Assembly (NCBI GenBank): GCA_027257055.1
Contig: JAPVLO010000997.1
Location: forward strand, 62,001-126,000
Direction: 5' to 3'
From: Cephalopachus bancanus
Taxonomy: Eukaryota > Chordata > Mammalia > Primates > Tarsiidae
DNA length: 64,000 nt
Below are positions 48,931 through 61,028 of this stretch, piece by piece. Under the pieces are notes generated by a model. It was not told the DNA's origin and searched no databases. It saw only the letters and a list, made by a program, of their open reading frames with translations. Position numbers and translations under genes: made by a program. Positions within the stretch are counted from its first letter, which is position 1. Each line of letters opens with the position of its first letter.

Positions 48931-49215
48931 AGGCCAGGCATGGTGACTCAAGCCTATAATCCCAGCACTTTGGGAGGCTGCAGTGAGAGGGTTGCCTGAG
49001 CCCACGGGTTCAAGACCAGCCTGGGCAACTTGGCAAGACCTCATCTCTACAGTAAATAAAAAAATTAGCTGGGCATGGTGGCACATGCTTGTAGTTTCAG
49101 CTACTTGGAAGGCTGAGGCAGAAGGATCACCTGAGTCCAGTAGGTCGAGGCTGTGGTGGCTGTGAGCATGCCACTACACTCCAGCTCGGGTGACAGAGTG
49201 AGACCCTGACTCAAG
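48931..49215 (+). mobile_element. S2 SINE nested in an older Alu
   Basis: Inserted into the tail-side of a minus AluJ. GAGTCAG is repeated on both sides. Confidence 0.87.
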
Positions 49216-49400
49216 AGTCAGGGTCTCACTCTGTCATCCAGGCTGGACTGCGGTGACACAATCAAGGCTTACCACAGCCTTGACCTCCTGAACTCAGGCG
49301 ATCCTTCTGCCCCAGTCTCCTGAGTAGCTGGGACGATAGGCATGCACCACCATGCCCGGTTCATTTTATGTACAAGTCTCACTATGTTGCCCAGGCTGGT
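49216..49400 (-). mobile_element. S1 (AluJ-like) fragment hosting the S2 SINE
   Basis: Right arm and start of left arm only. Its A-tail end is at 48910-48930. Confidence 0.78.
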
Positions 49401-49889
49401 TCCCCAACCCATACTTCTCTTTTAATTAACATTTCCTTCTCCACCTTCTTCATATTCCCTCTTCCAGTTTTCTCTCCCATTCCTTTCTCTGTCTTTAATT
49501 ATCCCTCATTCCCTAACCCCTCTTGCACACTCTCCTTCAAATCACAGGATGTTGATGGAACTCCCCTATGTGCCAAGTATGGTGCCAGGGAGCTCCTTTC
49601 CTTGTACTCAGCTTACTTTGCTTCTCTGCCTCTTTTTTCTCATCTCTGGGCTCCCTGCTTCTGGGAAGCTCTTCCTGCATCCTCTCCTCCCTCAAATGTA
49701 GCTTTTGGGGGGGGCTGGAATCCTAGGGCTAGGAAGGTGGGTCCCCTCTTGATCCTCTGACAAGAGAGAGGCTGGCTCTACCAGGAGTCTCGGAACTACC
49801 TACCTCTCTAGGGAGTAAGTGGACTGGGGAAGAAGAGTCACCCCAGCCTGGGGATCTCTACCAGCCAGAACCATAACAGATGGACAGAA
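49401..49889. other. Unique RARG intron sequence
   Basis: Pyrimidine-rich. Nothing recognised. Confidence 0.45.
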
Positions 49890-50161
49890 GCCGGGCTCAG
49901 TGGCTCAGCCTGTAATCCCGCGCCTTGGGAGGCAGAGGTGAGTGGATTGCCTGAGCCCGCGGGTTCGAGACCCGCCTGGGCAACTTGGCGAGGAGTCTCT
50001 AGGTGTGGTAGCGTGTGCCTGTAGTTCCAGATACTTGGAAGGCTGAGGCGGAAGGATCCCTGGAGCCCAGCAGGTTGAGGCTGCGGTGCACTCCAGTGCG
50101 GCCACTGCACTCCAGTCTGGGCAACAGAATGAGACTCCAACTCAAAAAAAAAAAAAAAAAA
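49890..50161 (+). mobile_element. S3 SINE with linker and right-arm rearrangement
   Basis: Duplication AGATGGACAG. The CTCATCTCTACAATAAATC linker is lost, and GCACTCCAGTGCGGCCACTGCACTCCAG shows a short internal duplication in place of the palindrome. Confidence 0.9.
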
Positions 50162-50164
50162 TAG

Positions 50165-51718
50165 ATGGACAGGAAGAAGGGCAGAGAAGGGCTGAGAGAT
50201 TAAAACACAGAGAGAGCACAGGGTGAGCAGGCCCAGAGGTAGGTGATGGGTATTTCAGTCTTTGCACCTCTGCCTTGTTTTTTTCTATATCTCATCTACC
50301 TTGGCCTTCAAGCCCCTGAGGGTAAATTGTCATGGAGACCACAGGAACTCAGACCCCAACACCACCTTCCTTCACTCAGCTCATATACATATAGCCACCC
50401 CCTGCCCCTCACCAGGTATCACCCATACCCCCACCCCTGCAAACTCTTTATCCCAGTGTCTCCCCAGGCCCTAAAATTCTGAGCTCTGAGCCCCCCAGAG
50501 TCCCTCTCCTTTTCCTTCCTCTATTCCCTGAAGTCTGCATCCCTGGTTAAACCCAGGTGGGGCCAGAAGTCCTTGGCCCCTGAGGCTCAACTGGCCAGGC
50601 CACATTCCAGGTGGATTAACCCCTCCAATGCCAAGGGTAGGGTCTCCCCCATCCCCATGTTCCCCAGATTCAGCTTAGACAGGGAACAGGGCTCTCTGCT
50701 CCCCTCCTTGTCTTTGCTTCTCACGTACAAATGGGAAACCGACCTGTGGGTAAGGCAGGAGGACTTGGGGGGGTGTCCCACAGAAGGATGCTCAACTCCT
50801 GGTCCTCACCAAGGAATGAGGCTGGAAATGAGCCAAAGACAACTCTCCCTGGCCTTCCTCCTGTTTTGCCTCAGAGAAGGAACTTAGGAGCTGAGCAAAG
50901 AGAGGAAGGGGGCAGAGATCCCTCTTTCTGAGCCTTGGTTCTCCTGGGCTGGGAAAGGAAGGGGAGGGTCATAAACACAGGGTAGAGAAATGGACCAAGG
51001 AACTGAAGGCAGTGCACAGTAAAAGGACTTAAGGTCCAGCTAAGGCCCAGATGCCGTGGTTCTTTGAGGGACCTGTGGAAGGGAGAGCACTTCTCTCCTC
51101 CCAAGATGCCATCTCTGATGGTGGAGCCGGGGGCACAACGGACCAGGGAAAAGGGGCTCTTACAAAGCTGCTTCTCTTAGAGCTGAGGTAGAGCTGAGGG
51201 GCGGGCATGGATGAAGGGGGCTGCCGGATGGAGGGGGTGCGTCTCCCTGCGCCCTGCCCGCTCCAGAGCCTGGAACAAAGCTGCTCTTGTGGGCTGCTCT
51301 CCACCCGCTGCCCCCCTCCCCTCTGTATAAACACGACCACCTTTTTCCATGACCCCATCTCCAGCCTGGGCGGAGAACCCAGGCATCCTCTGCCTCTAGC
51401 CTGGGCCCCCAGCCTACTCCCCAGGAGGCAGCAGTGGGCCAGGTTTCTCTGGCCTTGTGCCACCCTTGGGGGAGTCCAAACCCTTGAGTCTCCACCTCTC
51501 ATCCCCAGGTGCCCTCCCTCCACCCCACTAGCCCCAGGGAGGGGCAGTGCCCAGGAGGCAGGCAGGCAATGCCAGTGGAATGTGTGTGGGCATCGGAGGG
51601 CACGGGCAGGGTGGGGCAGAGGGGGGAACTGGAGGTGCCAGTTAGGTGGCTTTCTGAGCCAGGGGTGGGGGTGTGCCTGGGGGGGGGCGTGCCCTGTGCT
51701 GCCTACCAGGCTCTAAGC

Positions 51719-51777
<59 letters not shown>

Positions 51778-52050
51778 CTCTCTATTTGGGTTACCCAAAC
51801 TCCAGGCACCCTGCACACACTAGCCCCCCTCCTCCATCTTCTACTTGCCTCAAGGATGTGGGACACTGGCTGCGGTCCTCAACCCCAACTCAGCATCTGA
51901 GCAGTGACATTAAGGGCAGCAGCCTCAGACCTGAGGACTGAGATCCCAGCTCCCCAGAACATGAGCCCTAAAGAGGGACAGTCATCTTGGCTTCTCACCC
52001 TATAGACCCCTACTCAGGCTCCCCTGCCCCCCTCCCCACCAGCCATGCAT
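50165..52050. other. Unique RARG intron 1/2 sequence
   Basis: No SINE. TG array at 51721-51775. Confidence 0.5.
51721..51775 (+). repeat. (TG)n microsatellite
   Basis: About 27 TG units in a RARG leader intron. Confidence 0.95.
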
Positions 52051-52058
52051 ATTCTTAC

Positions 52059-52122
52059 CCTCTGGCCACCTGCTGGGACTCCTACATACTGGGTCAGGTT
52101 GAGGGGACAGGGCTGTAACTGC
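52059..52122 (-). other. RARG: Candidate RARG non-coding exon 2
   Basis: The gamma-1 coding exon opens with a splice acceptor, so at least one leader exon precedes it. Here TTCTCTGTCTTTAGCAG (or the following TTACAG) could be an acceptor and CCAGAGG/GTAAGAAT a donor, giving a 55-64 base exon. Support is by splice signals only. Confidence 0.3.
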
Positions 52123-52699
52123 TAAAGACAGAGAAGCAGCGTCAGTGGGTCTCCAGGACTAGGACTCCTGGGTCCGGTCTTCCTGCTCATTCTTTGCTCC
52201 AGCGACTCCCTCAAGAAGCCTCAGAGGAGGCTTCCACCCTGGCTGGAGAGAGCCCAGACCCACATCTGTGGATGAGGAAATGTCAGAGGGAACCCTGAGA
52301 TCCTTCTCCCCCCAAACTCCTGGACCCAGAGGGCCAGGATCACTTGCCCCTAGACCTTTTGCTTGCCCTTCTGATATCCAAGCTGTGCCCTTCCGTTGGG
52401 GAAGGAGCACTTGGACCAGCTTGAAACATAAAATCCACCCCCGAGCCCTCCCCCTTCCCCTCCCCCCCAGGGGGCCGTTGTGTCTCCCCACTGGAGGGAA
52501 CCCTGTGTTCCCTCATATTCCAAGCACAAAAGGAGGATAGCTGTCCCCTGGCTGAAGACTTCCCCAAATGCCCTCCCCTCCTATCCACCAAAACCAAGGG
52601 CGGATAACCCAGCCCATCCCCAGCCAGTTAAAATCTGCCCCATTCCCTTCCCACACCAGGGCTGGCTCAAGTCAGGGCAGGAAGCCCCCCGCAAGCCCT

Positions 52700-53260
52700 G
52701 GGACAGCCTGACGAGCCACGGGAGGGACTACACCGGAGCGGCTCCTCAGCGCCCCCTCCCCCAGCCCACCTCGCCGTAGGACCCGGGCGTCCGCGGGCGG
52801 GCGAGCCTGCTTCCCCGCCTGACTCACCTGGAGGGGGAGGCAGGGGGAAGGGAGGCGCGGAGCCCCGAGGTCCCGGCGTCGGGCGGTCTCCGGGATGGAG
52901 CGTCGCAGTGTCAGGGGCTCGCGGTAATGGGGGGCTCCTGGGGGGCAAGGCTCTAGGCTGGGACTGTCCCGGGGCCTCTCGGAGCCCGCCCGCCCACGTG
53001 ACCGCCCCAAAATATCCGACACATTTTCTCCCAAACCGCACACTGACTCTGCAGGCGGGGACACGGAAAATATTTTCTTTCTTTTTCTCCCTCCCCACCC
53101 CCCCACCTCCCTCCCTGCCCGGCTCCCTCCTCCCCCTCCCGCCCTCGCTCCTCCTTCCCCTGCCGCCTGCCCCTGCCCGGCTCCCTCCTCGGTGCCCTGG
53201 GGCTGCGGGGCGGAGGGATGGGTGGGCGGGAGGGGGCGGGGCGGCCCTGGACGCCTGGGT
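52700..53260 (-). promoter_or_regulatory. RARG: CpG island, RARG P1 promoter
   Basis: GC- and CpG-rich DNA around the candidate first exon with an E-box CACGTG at 52995-53000 in GTCACGTGGGCGG. No TATA box at a useful distance. Confidence 0.6.
52828..52990 (-). other. RARG: Candidate RARG non-coding exon 1 (P1)
   Basis: Ends in CCCCCTCCAG/GTGAGTCAGG, a near-perfect donor, within a CpG-rich segment. The distance to the RARG poly(A) signal (22.3 kb) matches my memory of the human gene length. The 5' boundary is approximate. Confidence 0.6.
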
Positions 53261-53931
53261 CTCTGCCCCTCCCATTTGCTGGGCTTCCGTGGTTCCATCC
53301 CCTGGGAGGCCGGGCAAGGCTGGCAGAGGAGGTCAGTGTGCTGGCCCGGTGATGCCAACCCTTCCTCTCTGGCACTTTCCCCCTTCCTGCCATTTGGGGG
53401 GACTGGTGGAGTTGTCTCTGGCCAGGCTGTGGGTCTTCCAGGCCAATCGCTGGTGCCTCCTCAGGGTAGGCAACGGAGGCTCCTCAGGGTAGGCAACGAT
53501 CTCCCTGGGGTAGCGCGATGGGGCAGGAGTGTGCTAGAACACATGCCACCGTCCGGAGCCTTTGCTTAGCCTTCACCTGCGGGTCCTACCCCAGACAGTC
53601 CTTGGGTCCCAGCAGCAAACTGGTTGAACTGATGAGAGTTGTAGGGGGTGCTGAGGCCAGGGCCCACAGACCTCCTCCCTCTCATCCCCCCTGGAGAAAG
53701 CTCCAGGGTTTAGGGTGCCTGGGTCTTGGGCTGCCAATGTTGTCCCACCTTTAAGCCTGGATTTGGAGAGGGGGAGATGGGAGAGGAGGGCAGGATGAAC
53801 CCTAGCTGGGAGGGGGAGGAGTCTTGGGCTGGGTGTGAGGGAGAAAGCCCAAGCAGAGGGTGTGTGTCTGCCTCAGCCTGCCTGCCTGCTTGGCTGCCTG
53901 GTGGATGCGCCACCAGTGTTGTTGACTCTGG

Positions 53932-53986
<55 letters not shown>

Positions 53987-56310
53987 CGCGTGCGCCCAGA
54001 GTCACTGTCTGCGTCTGACAGGGACATTCTCTGACTTCAACATAACAACACAGACAGACTCAATCCTAAAGTGTGAGACCCAGTGTTTTCATTGTACATT
54101 CTGCTGAGGACAGAGGGAGAGAAACGGGGTCCGAAGTCCAAGCTGGGTGCATGGATCCAAACACTTCCCCAAGGACTGGGGTTGGGAGTGAGAATGAGAA
54201 GGGGAGCCCTGAGTGACTGGGCTAGGCTGATAGGCTCATAGGCTGGAGGGATCTTCCCCAGCAACACTCACAGGGTGGCCAGCACCTGGGACATGGACTC
54301 CTGGGCCCTGTCACATTTTCCGTACTGGAATTACTTTGTTCTGTCCTTCCTGCCACCTGGGGGACCAGGTGTCTTCCCTCCTGGGAAAGGCCACTTTTGG
54401 TAGCCAGAGTCAGGCAAAGGAGAGGGGGGAGAGAGGCAAGCTGTGACTATCTCAGGAGAACATGGGAGACGTCATGGGGAAGCAGACAAACCCTCCCTTT
54501 CACTCCAGGGTTGGGAAGAGCTGGGAATAGGTACTCCAGGGTCCCGTCCCCAGGTGGCCTGGCTGCTGTTGACTTTGCTTGGTTACCCTGGGAGCAGCTC
54601 TCAGTAGTGTGGGAGGGGCGGGTGTCAGGGAGTTGGACCCAGGCGTTCAGGCTGGGGTGGGATGGTGCCCCGCCTGTGTGGCAGGGATCCTGCCAAGAGG
54701 CTGCAAAGTTAACCCCTCCTGCCCTGCCCTGGTGGTGGCTGGCGGAAGGAGGGCGGGCCCAGTTGCGGTTTGGGAATGTGGCCCTAATTCCCCCCTCCCC
54801 CTTCCAGCACATCTGTACTTGGTTTACAGTGAATGAGTCTCCTGTCCTCATGAACCAGGCGAGGGCACCACTCCCTCCCTGGCCGGGCATTCTGACACAG
54901 AAGCAGGCACCACCCCGTGACATTCTCCCTGCTGGGAATCACCTCTCTGAACTCTTCCCTTCGCCTTCTGTAGACAGGCTCAGGGACTGGTCCCAGAGAC
55001 CAAGAGCTGGAGCTCTGAGACTGTACAGCTGGGAACAGAGAAGCTAAAACTGGGGACCAAACACTTGGGGTAGCCTCTAAAGAGAGACGGGTCAGAATTC
55101 CATCTGACTCTGCCCTTCCCTTTGTCTGGGTTTGTCTGTCTGTCTTTGTCTCTGGTGGGCGGTTGCCCATCCATCCTTCTTAGAAGCTGTAGCTCCTCCC
55201 TTCTGGCGGCCTCCTGTCCCCAGCCAACGACAGCAGCCAAGTGGCAATGCCCAGGAAGGCCCGCCCTATGTGGCCCCTCCCCTCAAGATTGCCACTGCCT
55301 CCACCCCGCCCCGCTACCGGCTCTCCCCAAGACCCAACACTGGGGTCTGTTCATTGCAGCAGTTTACAAGTCAAACCAAGTAGCAACAGCAGACTGGGGA
55401 ACAGGGAAGAGGAGCACTATGAGGGGTTCAGATTCTTCTCCCCACCCTCCACCCCCTATCTTGCCACAGAGCCAGCTTTCCATCCAAGGATTCCAGGAAG
55501 AGACTTGGAAAGAGGACTTCCCACTCTGGAACCCGGTGGAGGGGGCTCCCTTCGTTTCCCTTTCTCTTGAGCCATCCCTGTTTCTAGGCTTTGCTCTGTT
55601 TGTGGCTGTTCCACTCTGTCACCCTGGCAACTTGGAGAAATGACATCTTGGGGGCCCTAGGACCGGGCTCCCTTCGCTCCCCTCATCACAAAGTCCAAAA
55701 GGAGAGATTATGAGGAGAGGAAAAGGATGCAGATATCTGTCCCGCCTGCCCTGAATGCAATATAGCAAGTATAGCCATGCCCTAATTGTCACCCTCACCC
55801 CCTTCCCCCGGAGCGTCAGGACACTGAATAGGTTATTAATCCATGCCCAATCAGGTACTGGGAGGGATGTCCTGTGCCAAGCTCAGAGGTGGCTGGCAGA
55901 TGTCTATGGGGGTGAGAAGAGCTAAGTTACAGCCCCCAAGGACATCATTACAGAATGGAAGTGCTGTTTGGAGACCAGGGCACCCAGGGAAGGAGTGATG
56001 AAAACATGTTTTGCACAACATGTGTCCTCTCCTTTCTCTTCCGCCCCTCCTCCCCCACGTCCTCCTCCTAGGCCGGCTCTGTGCCAAGGCTGGTGCCAAC
56101 CCCGTCCCTGATGCCTGCTCTAGCCCACCCCTTGTGCCAGGCCTCCTCTGATGCTTGCCAGCTTGTTGGCTCTCCTGGTGAATGAGTCTGTGTGTGGAAG
56201 GTCCCGACCAGCCCCAGTGCTGCCTTGATCCCCACGTAGAAGGAGGCCTTGGTTTGGAAACACAGGATCTTTGGATTAGCCTTGACAGCTCTAAGAATTT
56301 CTTCCCTGAA
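53260..56310. other. Unique sequence upstream of RARG
   Basis: No SINE and no recognised gene. A short tandem duplication, CTCAGGGTAGGCAACG, occurs at 53460 and 53482. Confidence 0.45.
53937..53983 (+). repeat. (TG)n microsatellite
   Basis: About 23 TG units, 1 kb upstream of the RARG P1 region. Confidence 0.95.
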
Positions 56311-56565
56311 CGTGCACCATTCATCAGTTTAACAAAACATTAGGAAGCATCCACTAGGTGCCAATCACTGTGCTAGGTCCTGACAATACCCGCGTGTGGT
56401 CCCTACCTTTGTGAGTTCACAGTCTGTGGAGTCAGTTGTGACTGATTAACCTACAAAGTTGCAACCAGGATAATCAGTGTGAAGAGGCATGAGATACTAT
56501 GAGAATGGAGCATAGGAGGGTTTTCTTCCAGCCAGGGAGATCAGGAAAGCCTTCTGGAAAAAACT
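56310..56565 (+). mobile_element. L2 (LINE2) 3' fragment
   Basis: CACTAGGTGCCAATCACTGT, GCTAGGTCCTGACAATACC and GATCAGGAAAGCCTTCTGG follow the L2 3'-end order. Confidence 0.6.
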
Positions 56566-56567
56566 GA

Positions 56568-56690
56568 AGGGATGGGAGGCTAAGACAGGAGGATTGCTTA
56601 AACCAAGACTTTGAGATTACAGTGAGCTATGATCACACCACTGCACTCCAGCCTGGGCAACAGAGAAGACCTTGTCTCTATTTTTTTTTT
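56568..56690 (+). mobile_element. Alu right-monomer fragment
   Basis: GGGAGGCTAAGACAGGAGGA to AGACCTTGTCTCTA. Confidence 0.75.
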
Positions 56691-56692
56691 TT

Positions 56693-56815
56693 ACTTGCTG
56701 GGCACTTGTAATTCTGACACTTTGAGAGGCTGAAATGGGTGGATCTCTTGAGCTCAGAAATTTGAGACCAGCATGGGCAACATAGCAAGACCCTAGCCTC
56801 TACAAAAAAAAAAAG
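56693..56815 (+). mobile_element. Alu left-monomer (FLAM-like)
   Basis: Single arm ending in A11, directly after the right monomer. Confidence 0.72.
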
Positions 56816-57103
56816 GCCAGATATGATGGCTCACATCTGTAATCCTAGCAGTTTGGGAGGCTGAGGCAAGAGGATTGCCTGAGCCCAGGAGTTTGATACC
56901 AGCCTGGACAACATGGCGAGATTTTATCTCTATGATAAATTTAAAAATTAGCTGATCGTGGTGGCACATGCCTATAGTCCTAGCTTGTTGGAAGATTGAG
57001 GCAGAAGGATCACCTGGGCCCAGGAGGTGGAGTCTGCAGTAGCTCTGACTGTGCCACTGTACTCCAGCCTGGGTGACAGAGTGAGACTAAAAAATAAAAA
57101 TAA
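56816..57103 (+). mobile_element. S2 SINE
   Basis: Full dimer, diverged. Confidence 0.85.
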
Positions 57104-57415
57104 GCTGGGCTCAGTGGCACAGCCTGTAATCCCAGCACTTTGGGAGGCTGAGGTGAGTGGATTGCCTGAGCCCGTGAGTTCGTGACCTGCCTGGGCAACT
57201 TGGCGAGACTTCATCTCTACAATAAATAAAAAATTAACCAGGCATGGTAGTGCGCGCCTGTAGTTCCAGCTACTTGGAAGGCTGAGGCGGAAGGATCGCC
57301 GGAGCCCAGCAGGTTGAGGCTGCGGTGGCCGGGAGCGTGCCACTGCACTGGGTGACAGAGTGAGACTCCAACTCAAAACAACAAACAAACAAAAAATAAT
57401 AAAATAAAATTTAAA
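57104..57415 (+). mobile_element. S3 SINE
   Basis: CAGCCTGTAATCCCAGC start, tail (AAAC)n then AAAAT repeats. Confidence 0.88.
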
Positions 57416-57568
57416 AAGTTCCAGCTACTTGGAAGGCTGAGGCGGAAGGATCTCCAGAGCCCAGCAGGTTAAGGCTGCAGTGGCCTGGAGCGGCCACTGC
57501 ACTCCAGTCTGGGTGACAGAGTGAGATTCCAACTCAAAACAAAACAAAACAAAACAAAACAAATAAAA
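57416..57568 (+). mobile_element. S3 right-arm fragment
   Basis: Begins at TTCCAGCTACTTGG, ends in (CAAAA)5. Confidence 0.85.
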
Positions 57569-57573
57569 GTAAA

Positions 57574-57750
57574 TTAGTCAGGCGCAGTGGCACATGCCTG
57601 TAGTCGCAGCTACTTGAGAGGCTGAGGCAGGATGAGGCCAGGAGTTCGAGGATGCAGTGAGCTATAATCATACTACCGCACTCCAGCTCGGGTGACAGAT
57701 CAAGACTCTAACTCTAAAAAAAATAAAAAATAAAAATAAAAAGAGGAGAA
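57574..57750 (+). mobile_element. Alu right-monomer-like fragment
   Basis: Single arm with GCAGTGAGCTATAATCATAC. Confidence 0.75.
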
Positions 57751-57786
57751 AGTGGAGAGAAGGGAGGACAGCAAAAGAGTATGTGC

Positions 57787-58080
57787 AGCTGGGTACAGTG
57801 GCTCATGCCTGTAATCCCAGTACTCTGGGAGGCTGAGCAAGAGGATTGCCTGAGCCCATGGGTTCAAGACCAGCCTGGATAACTTGGCAAGACCTTGTCT
57901 TTACAATAAATAAAAAAATTAGCTGGGCCTGGTGGCACATGCCTGCAGTTCCAGCTACTTGGAAGGCTGAGGCAGAAAGACACCTAAGCCCAGCAGGTTG
58001 AGGCTGCGGTGGCCATGAGCATGCCACTTCACTACAGCCTGGGTGACAGAGTGAGACTCCAACCAAAAAAAAAAAAAAAA
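57787..58080 (+). mobile_element. S2 SINE
   Basis: Duplication AGTATGTGCA on both sides. Confidence 0.9.
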
Positions 58081-58351
58081 CAGTATGTGCAAAGGCCCTG
58101 GAACTGAGGTCCTGGCTCTCAACCCCAGAAAGAAGAGGAGTCTTTTGTTCCTGGGTCCCACCTGGATTTCAATATATCACAGGGATGGTAGGTACCTCCT
58201 AATGGTCAAAGCAAGACCCTTGGAAACCTGGTATTGCTGCCCCAGAATAATGACATTCATTCCTTCATTTCTTCCTCCAGAAAGGAAAACAGAGGCACAG
58301 CGAGGGAAGAGAAATAACAGGCTTAGATTTGAGATTAGAAAACAAAGCCTT

Positions 58352-58649
58352 AGCTGGGTAATCCCATGCCTTTGGGAGGCTGAGGTGAGTGGATTGCCTG
58401 AGCTCACAGGTTCGAGACCCGCCTGGGCAACTTGGCGAGACCTCATCTCTACAATAAATAAATAAATAAAAATTAACCGGGCGTGGTAGCGGACGCCTGT
58501 AGTTCCAGCTCCTTGGAAGACTGAGGCGGAAGGATCACTGGAGCCCAGCAGGTCGAGGCTGCGGTGGCCAGGAGCGGCCACTGCACTCCAGTCTGGGCGA
58601 CAGAGTGAGACTCCAACTCAAAAAAAAAAAAAAAAAAAAAAAGAAAAAA
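58352..58649 (+). mobile_element. S3 SINE, 5' truncated
   Basis: Starts at TAGCTGGGTAATCCC; A-box missing. Duplication AGAAAACAAAGCC. Confidence 0.9.
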
Positions 58650-58663
58650 AGAAAACAAAGCCC

Positions 58664-58947
58664 TGGCTGGGTGCAGTGGCTCACACCTATAATCTCAGCA
58701 CTTTGGGAGGTCAAGGTGAAGGGATTGGGTTCGAGACTAGCCTGGGCAACTTGGCAAGCTCTCATCTCTACAATAAATCAAAAAATTAGCCAGGTGTGGT
58801 GGCACGTGCCTATAGTTCCAGCTACTTGGAAGGCTGATATGGAAGGATCACCTGAGCCCAGCAGGTCGGGGCTGCGGTGGCCGGAAGCATGCCACTGCCC
58901 TCCAGCCTGGGCGACAGAGTGAGACTCCACTCAAAAAAAAAAAGAAA
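58664..58947 (+). mobile_element. S2 SINE at the same target
   Basis: Followed by a third AGAAAACAAAGCC. Small deletion in the left arm. Confidence 0.88.
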
Positions 58948-58959
58948 AAGAAAACAAAG

Positions 58960-59785
58960 CCTGTGTTGGCAAATCCTCCAGGGTGAGGGACGTCTGCATT
59001 GGCCCAGCTGGAGTCTCACCAGGCAGAAGAGCCTTTTTCCTCTGAGCCTGCCCTACCATGCGCCTCCCTGATCCAGCCCTGACCTGTTCCACTCCCTGGA
59101 GCTGGCCTGTCTGGCTCCACAGTTGCCTGGAGTGTGTGTGAGGTGAGTGCTTCAGGTGTCTGCCAGCCAGGTGGGTGGATGTAGCTGTCTGTTTTGCACA
59201 GACTCTCCATCAGTGGTTAGGAGGGTTCTCTCTCCTCCATTTACTGGGGAACTTCCACTTCCTCCAGCCCAAACACCAGAATTCCAAGGTTGCTCCTTTC
59301 AGAAGAAAAGGAGTTGGGAGGAGGCCCTTTGGAGGAGGGGCAGGCCTCTTTGTGGCCAAGTCTCCTCTGGAGCCTGCAAAGAGGTCATGGGACCAGTGGG
59401 GTTAAGTTCCAGCCCTGCTCTGACCCACTTTCCTCCCTGTGCCCACATCCCCTGGGGCCAGGGTGTTGGGTGGGGCCAGGTTGGCACCCCCGCACCCACA
59501 CCTGGGACTTCCCCTGGATGGAAACTCCCAGAACCCAGGCATTCTGCCTCCCTTGCCAACTCTCACCAACTGCCGGGTTCTGTTCATCTTCAGCTGTCTG
59601 CCAGCCTCTGGCCAGATCACATCTCTGCCCCAGCCCTCAGGGGCCCAAGGATGCGGCCACTGTTTGGGGCCACCTTTGATGTCTGGCTGCCCTTTCTAGT
59701 GAACTCCTTTGAATAAAACTTGTGGGGCTTGGGGGAGGGGATGGTTGGGAAGCTCTCTTTTGTGCCAGACATTGTGCTAGACATG
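58960..59785. other. Unique intergenic sequence
   Basis: No repeat or gene recognised. GC-moderate, with AATAAA near 59713 on the plus strand but no recognisable exon. Confidence 0.45.
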
Positions 59786-59796
59786 TACTTTGTCTT

Positions 59797-60079
59797 TTTT
59801 TTTTTTGAATTGGAGTCTCATTCGGTCGCCCAGACTGGAGTGCAGTGGCCGCTCCCAGCCATCGCAGCCTCACCTGCTGGGCTCAGGCGATCCTTCCGCC
59901 TCAGCCTTCTGAGTAGCTGGAACTACAGGCATGCGCTACCACGCCCGGCTGATTTTTTGTTTTATTGTAGAGATGAGGTCTCGCTGCCCAGGCGGGTCTC
60001 GAACCCAACGGGCTCAGGCAATCCACTCACCTCAGTCTCCCAAAGGCACGGGATTGCAGGTTGAGCCACCGAACCTGGC
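59797..60079 (-). mobile_element. S3 SINE
   Basis: Duplication GTACTTTGTCTT. Confidence 0.92.
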
Positions 60080-60145
60080 TGTACTTTGTCTTATTTAACC
60101 CACAAAGGCAAAGAAGTCCAGAGAACTAGCAATCATCATTCCCTG

Positions 60146-60436
60146 TTTTTTTTTTTTAGTTGGAGTCTCACTCTGTCGCTCAGACTGGAGTGCAGTGGCC
60201 ACTCCTGGCTACCGCAGCCTAGACCCACTGGGCTCTGGCGATCCTTCTGCCTCAGCCTTCCGAGTAGCCAGAATTACAGGCGCGTGCTACCACGCCCGGC
60301 TAATTTTTGATTTTTATTGTAGAGATGAGGTTTCGCCAAGCTGCCCAGGCGGGTCTCCAACCCGCGGGCTCAGGCAATCTACTCACCTCACCCTCCCAAA
60401 GCGCGGGATTACAGGCTGAGTCACCCAGCCGGGCTA
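60146..60436 (-). mobile_element. S3 SINE
   Basis: Duplication ATCATTCYCTGTTT. Inserted into a MIR/L2-type repeat. Confidence 0.92.
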
Positions 60437-60439
60437 TCA

Positions 60440-60735
60440 TTCTCTGTTTAACAGATCAGGCAGCTGAGAACCAGAAAGTTTAAGTGACTTGCCCAATATC
60501 ACACAGCTAAGGAAGCGACAGAACTAAGATGGGAACCCAGGTCTTGGGGGTCCTGACCTCTCTCCACTACAGCAGGCTTCCTCCGCAGCTGCCTAGCTCC
60601 CCACGAATGAGAAACATAAGAAATTCAATTCAATCCAATTCAGCAAACATTGATAGAACATCTGTTATATGCCAGGTACTGATAGGTCCCAGAAATAAAA
60701 AGAAAGTTGCCGTCCTTGAGTGGCTGGTGGGAAAA
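60440..60735 (+). mobile_element. MIR and L2-like pieces
   Basis: AAGTGACTTGCCCAATATCA then CACAGCTAAGGAAGCG (MIR), and GCAAACATTGATAGAACATC with TATGCCAGGTACTGATAGG (L2-like). Confidence 0.6.
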
Positions 60736-60747
60736 AAAGATGGTTTT

Positions 60748-61016
60748 CAGCTGGATTCGGTGACTCAGCCTGTAATCCCAGCACTTTGGGAGGCCTGAGT
60801 CGACGGGTTCAAGACCCACCGGGGCAACTTGGCGAGACCTCGTCTCTACAAGAAATCAAAAATTAGCCGGGCATGGTAGCACACGCCTGTAGTTACTGCT
60901 ATTTGGAAGGCTGAGGTGGAAGGATTGCTGGAGCCCAGCAGGTCGAGGCTACAGTGGCTGAAAGCGTGCCACTGCACTCCTGTCTGGGCGACAGAGTGAG
61001 ACTCTAACTCAAAATT
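60748..61016 (+). mobile_element. S3 SINE with left-arm deletion
   Basis: GGCCTGAGTCGACGGGTTCAAG shows about 20 bases lost. Confidence 0.87.
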
Positions 61017-61028
61017 AAAAAAGAAAAA

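Noticed and set aside
52667..53358. 216- and 228-codon minus-strand ORFs at the RARG P1 island
   Set aside because: GC-rich frames without stops across a promoter and a leader exon; composition explains them.
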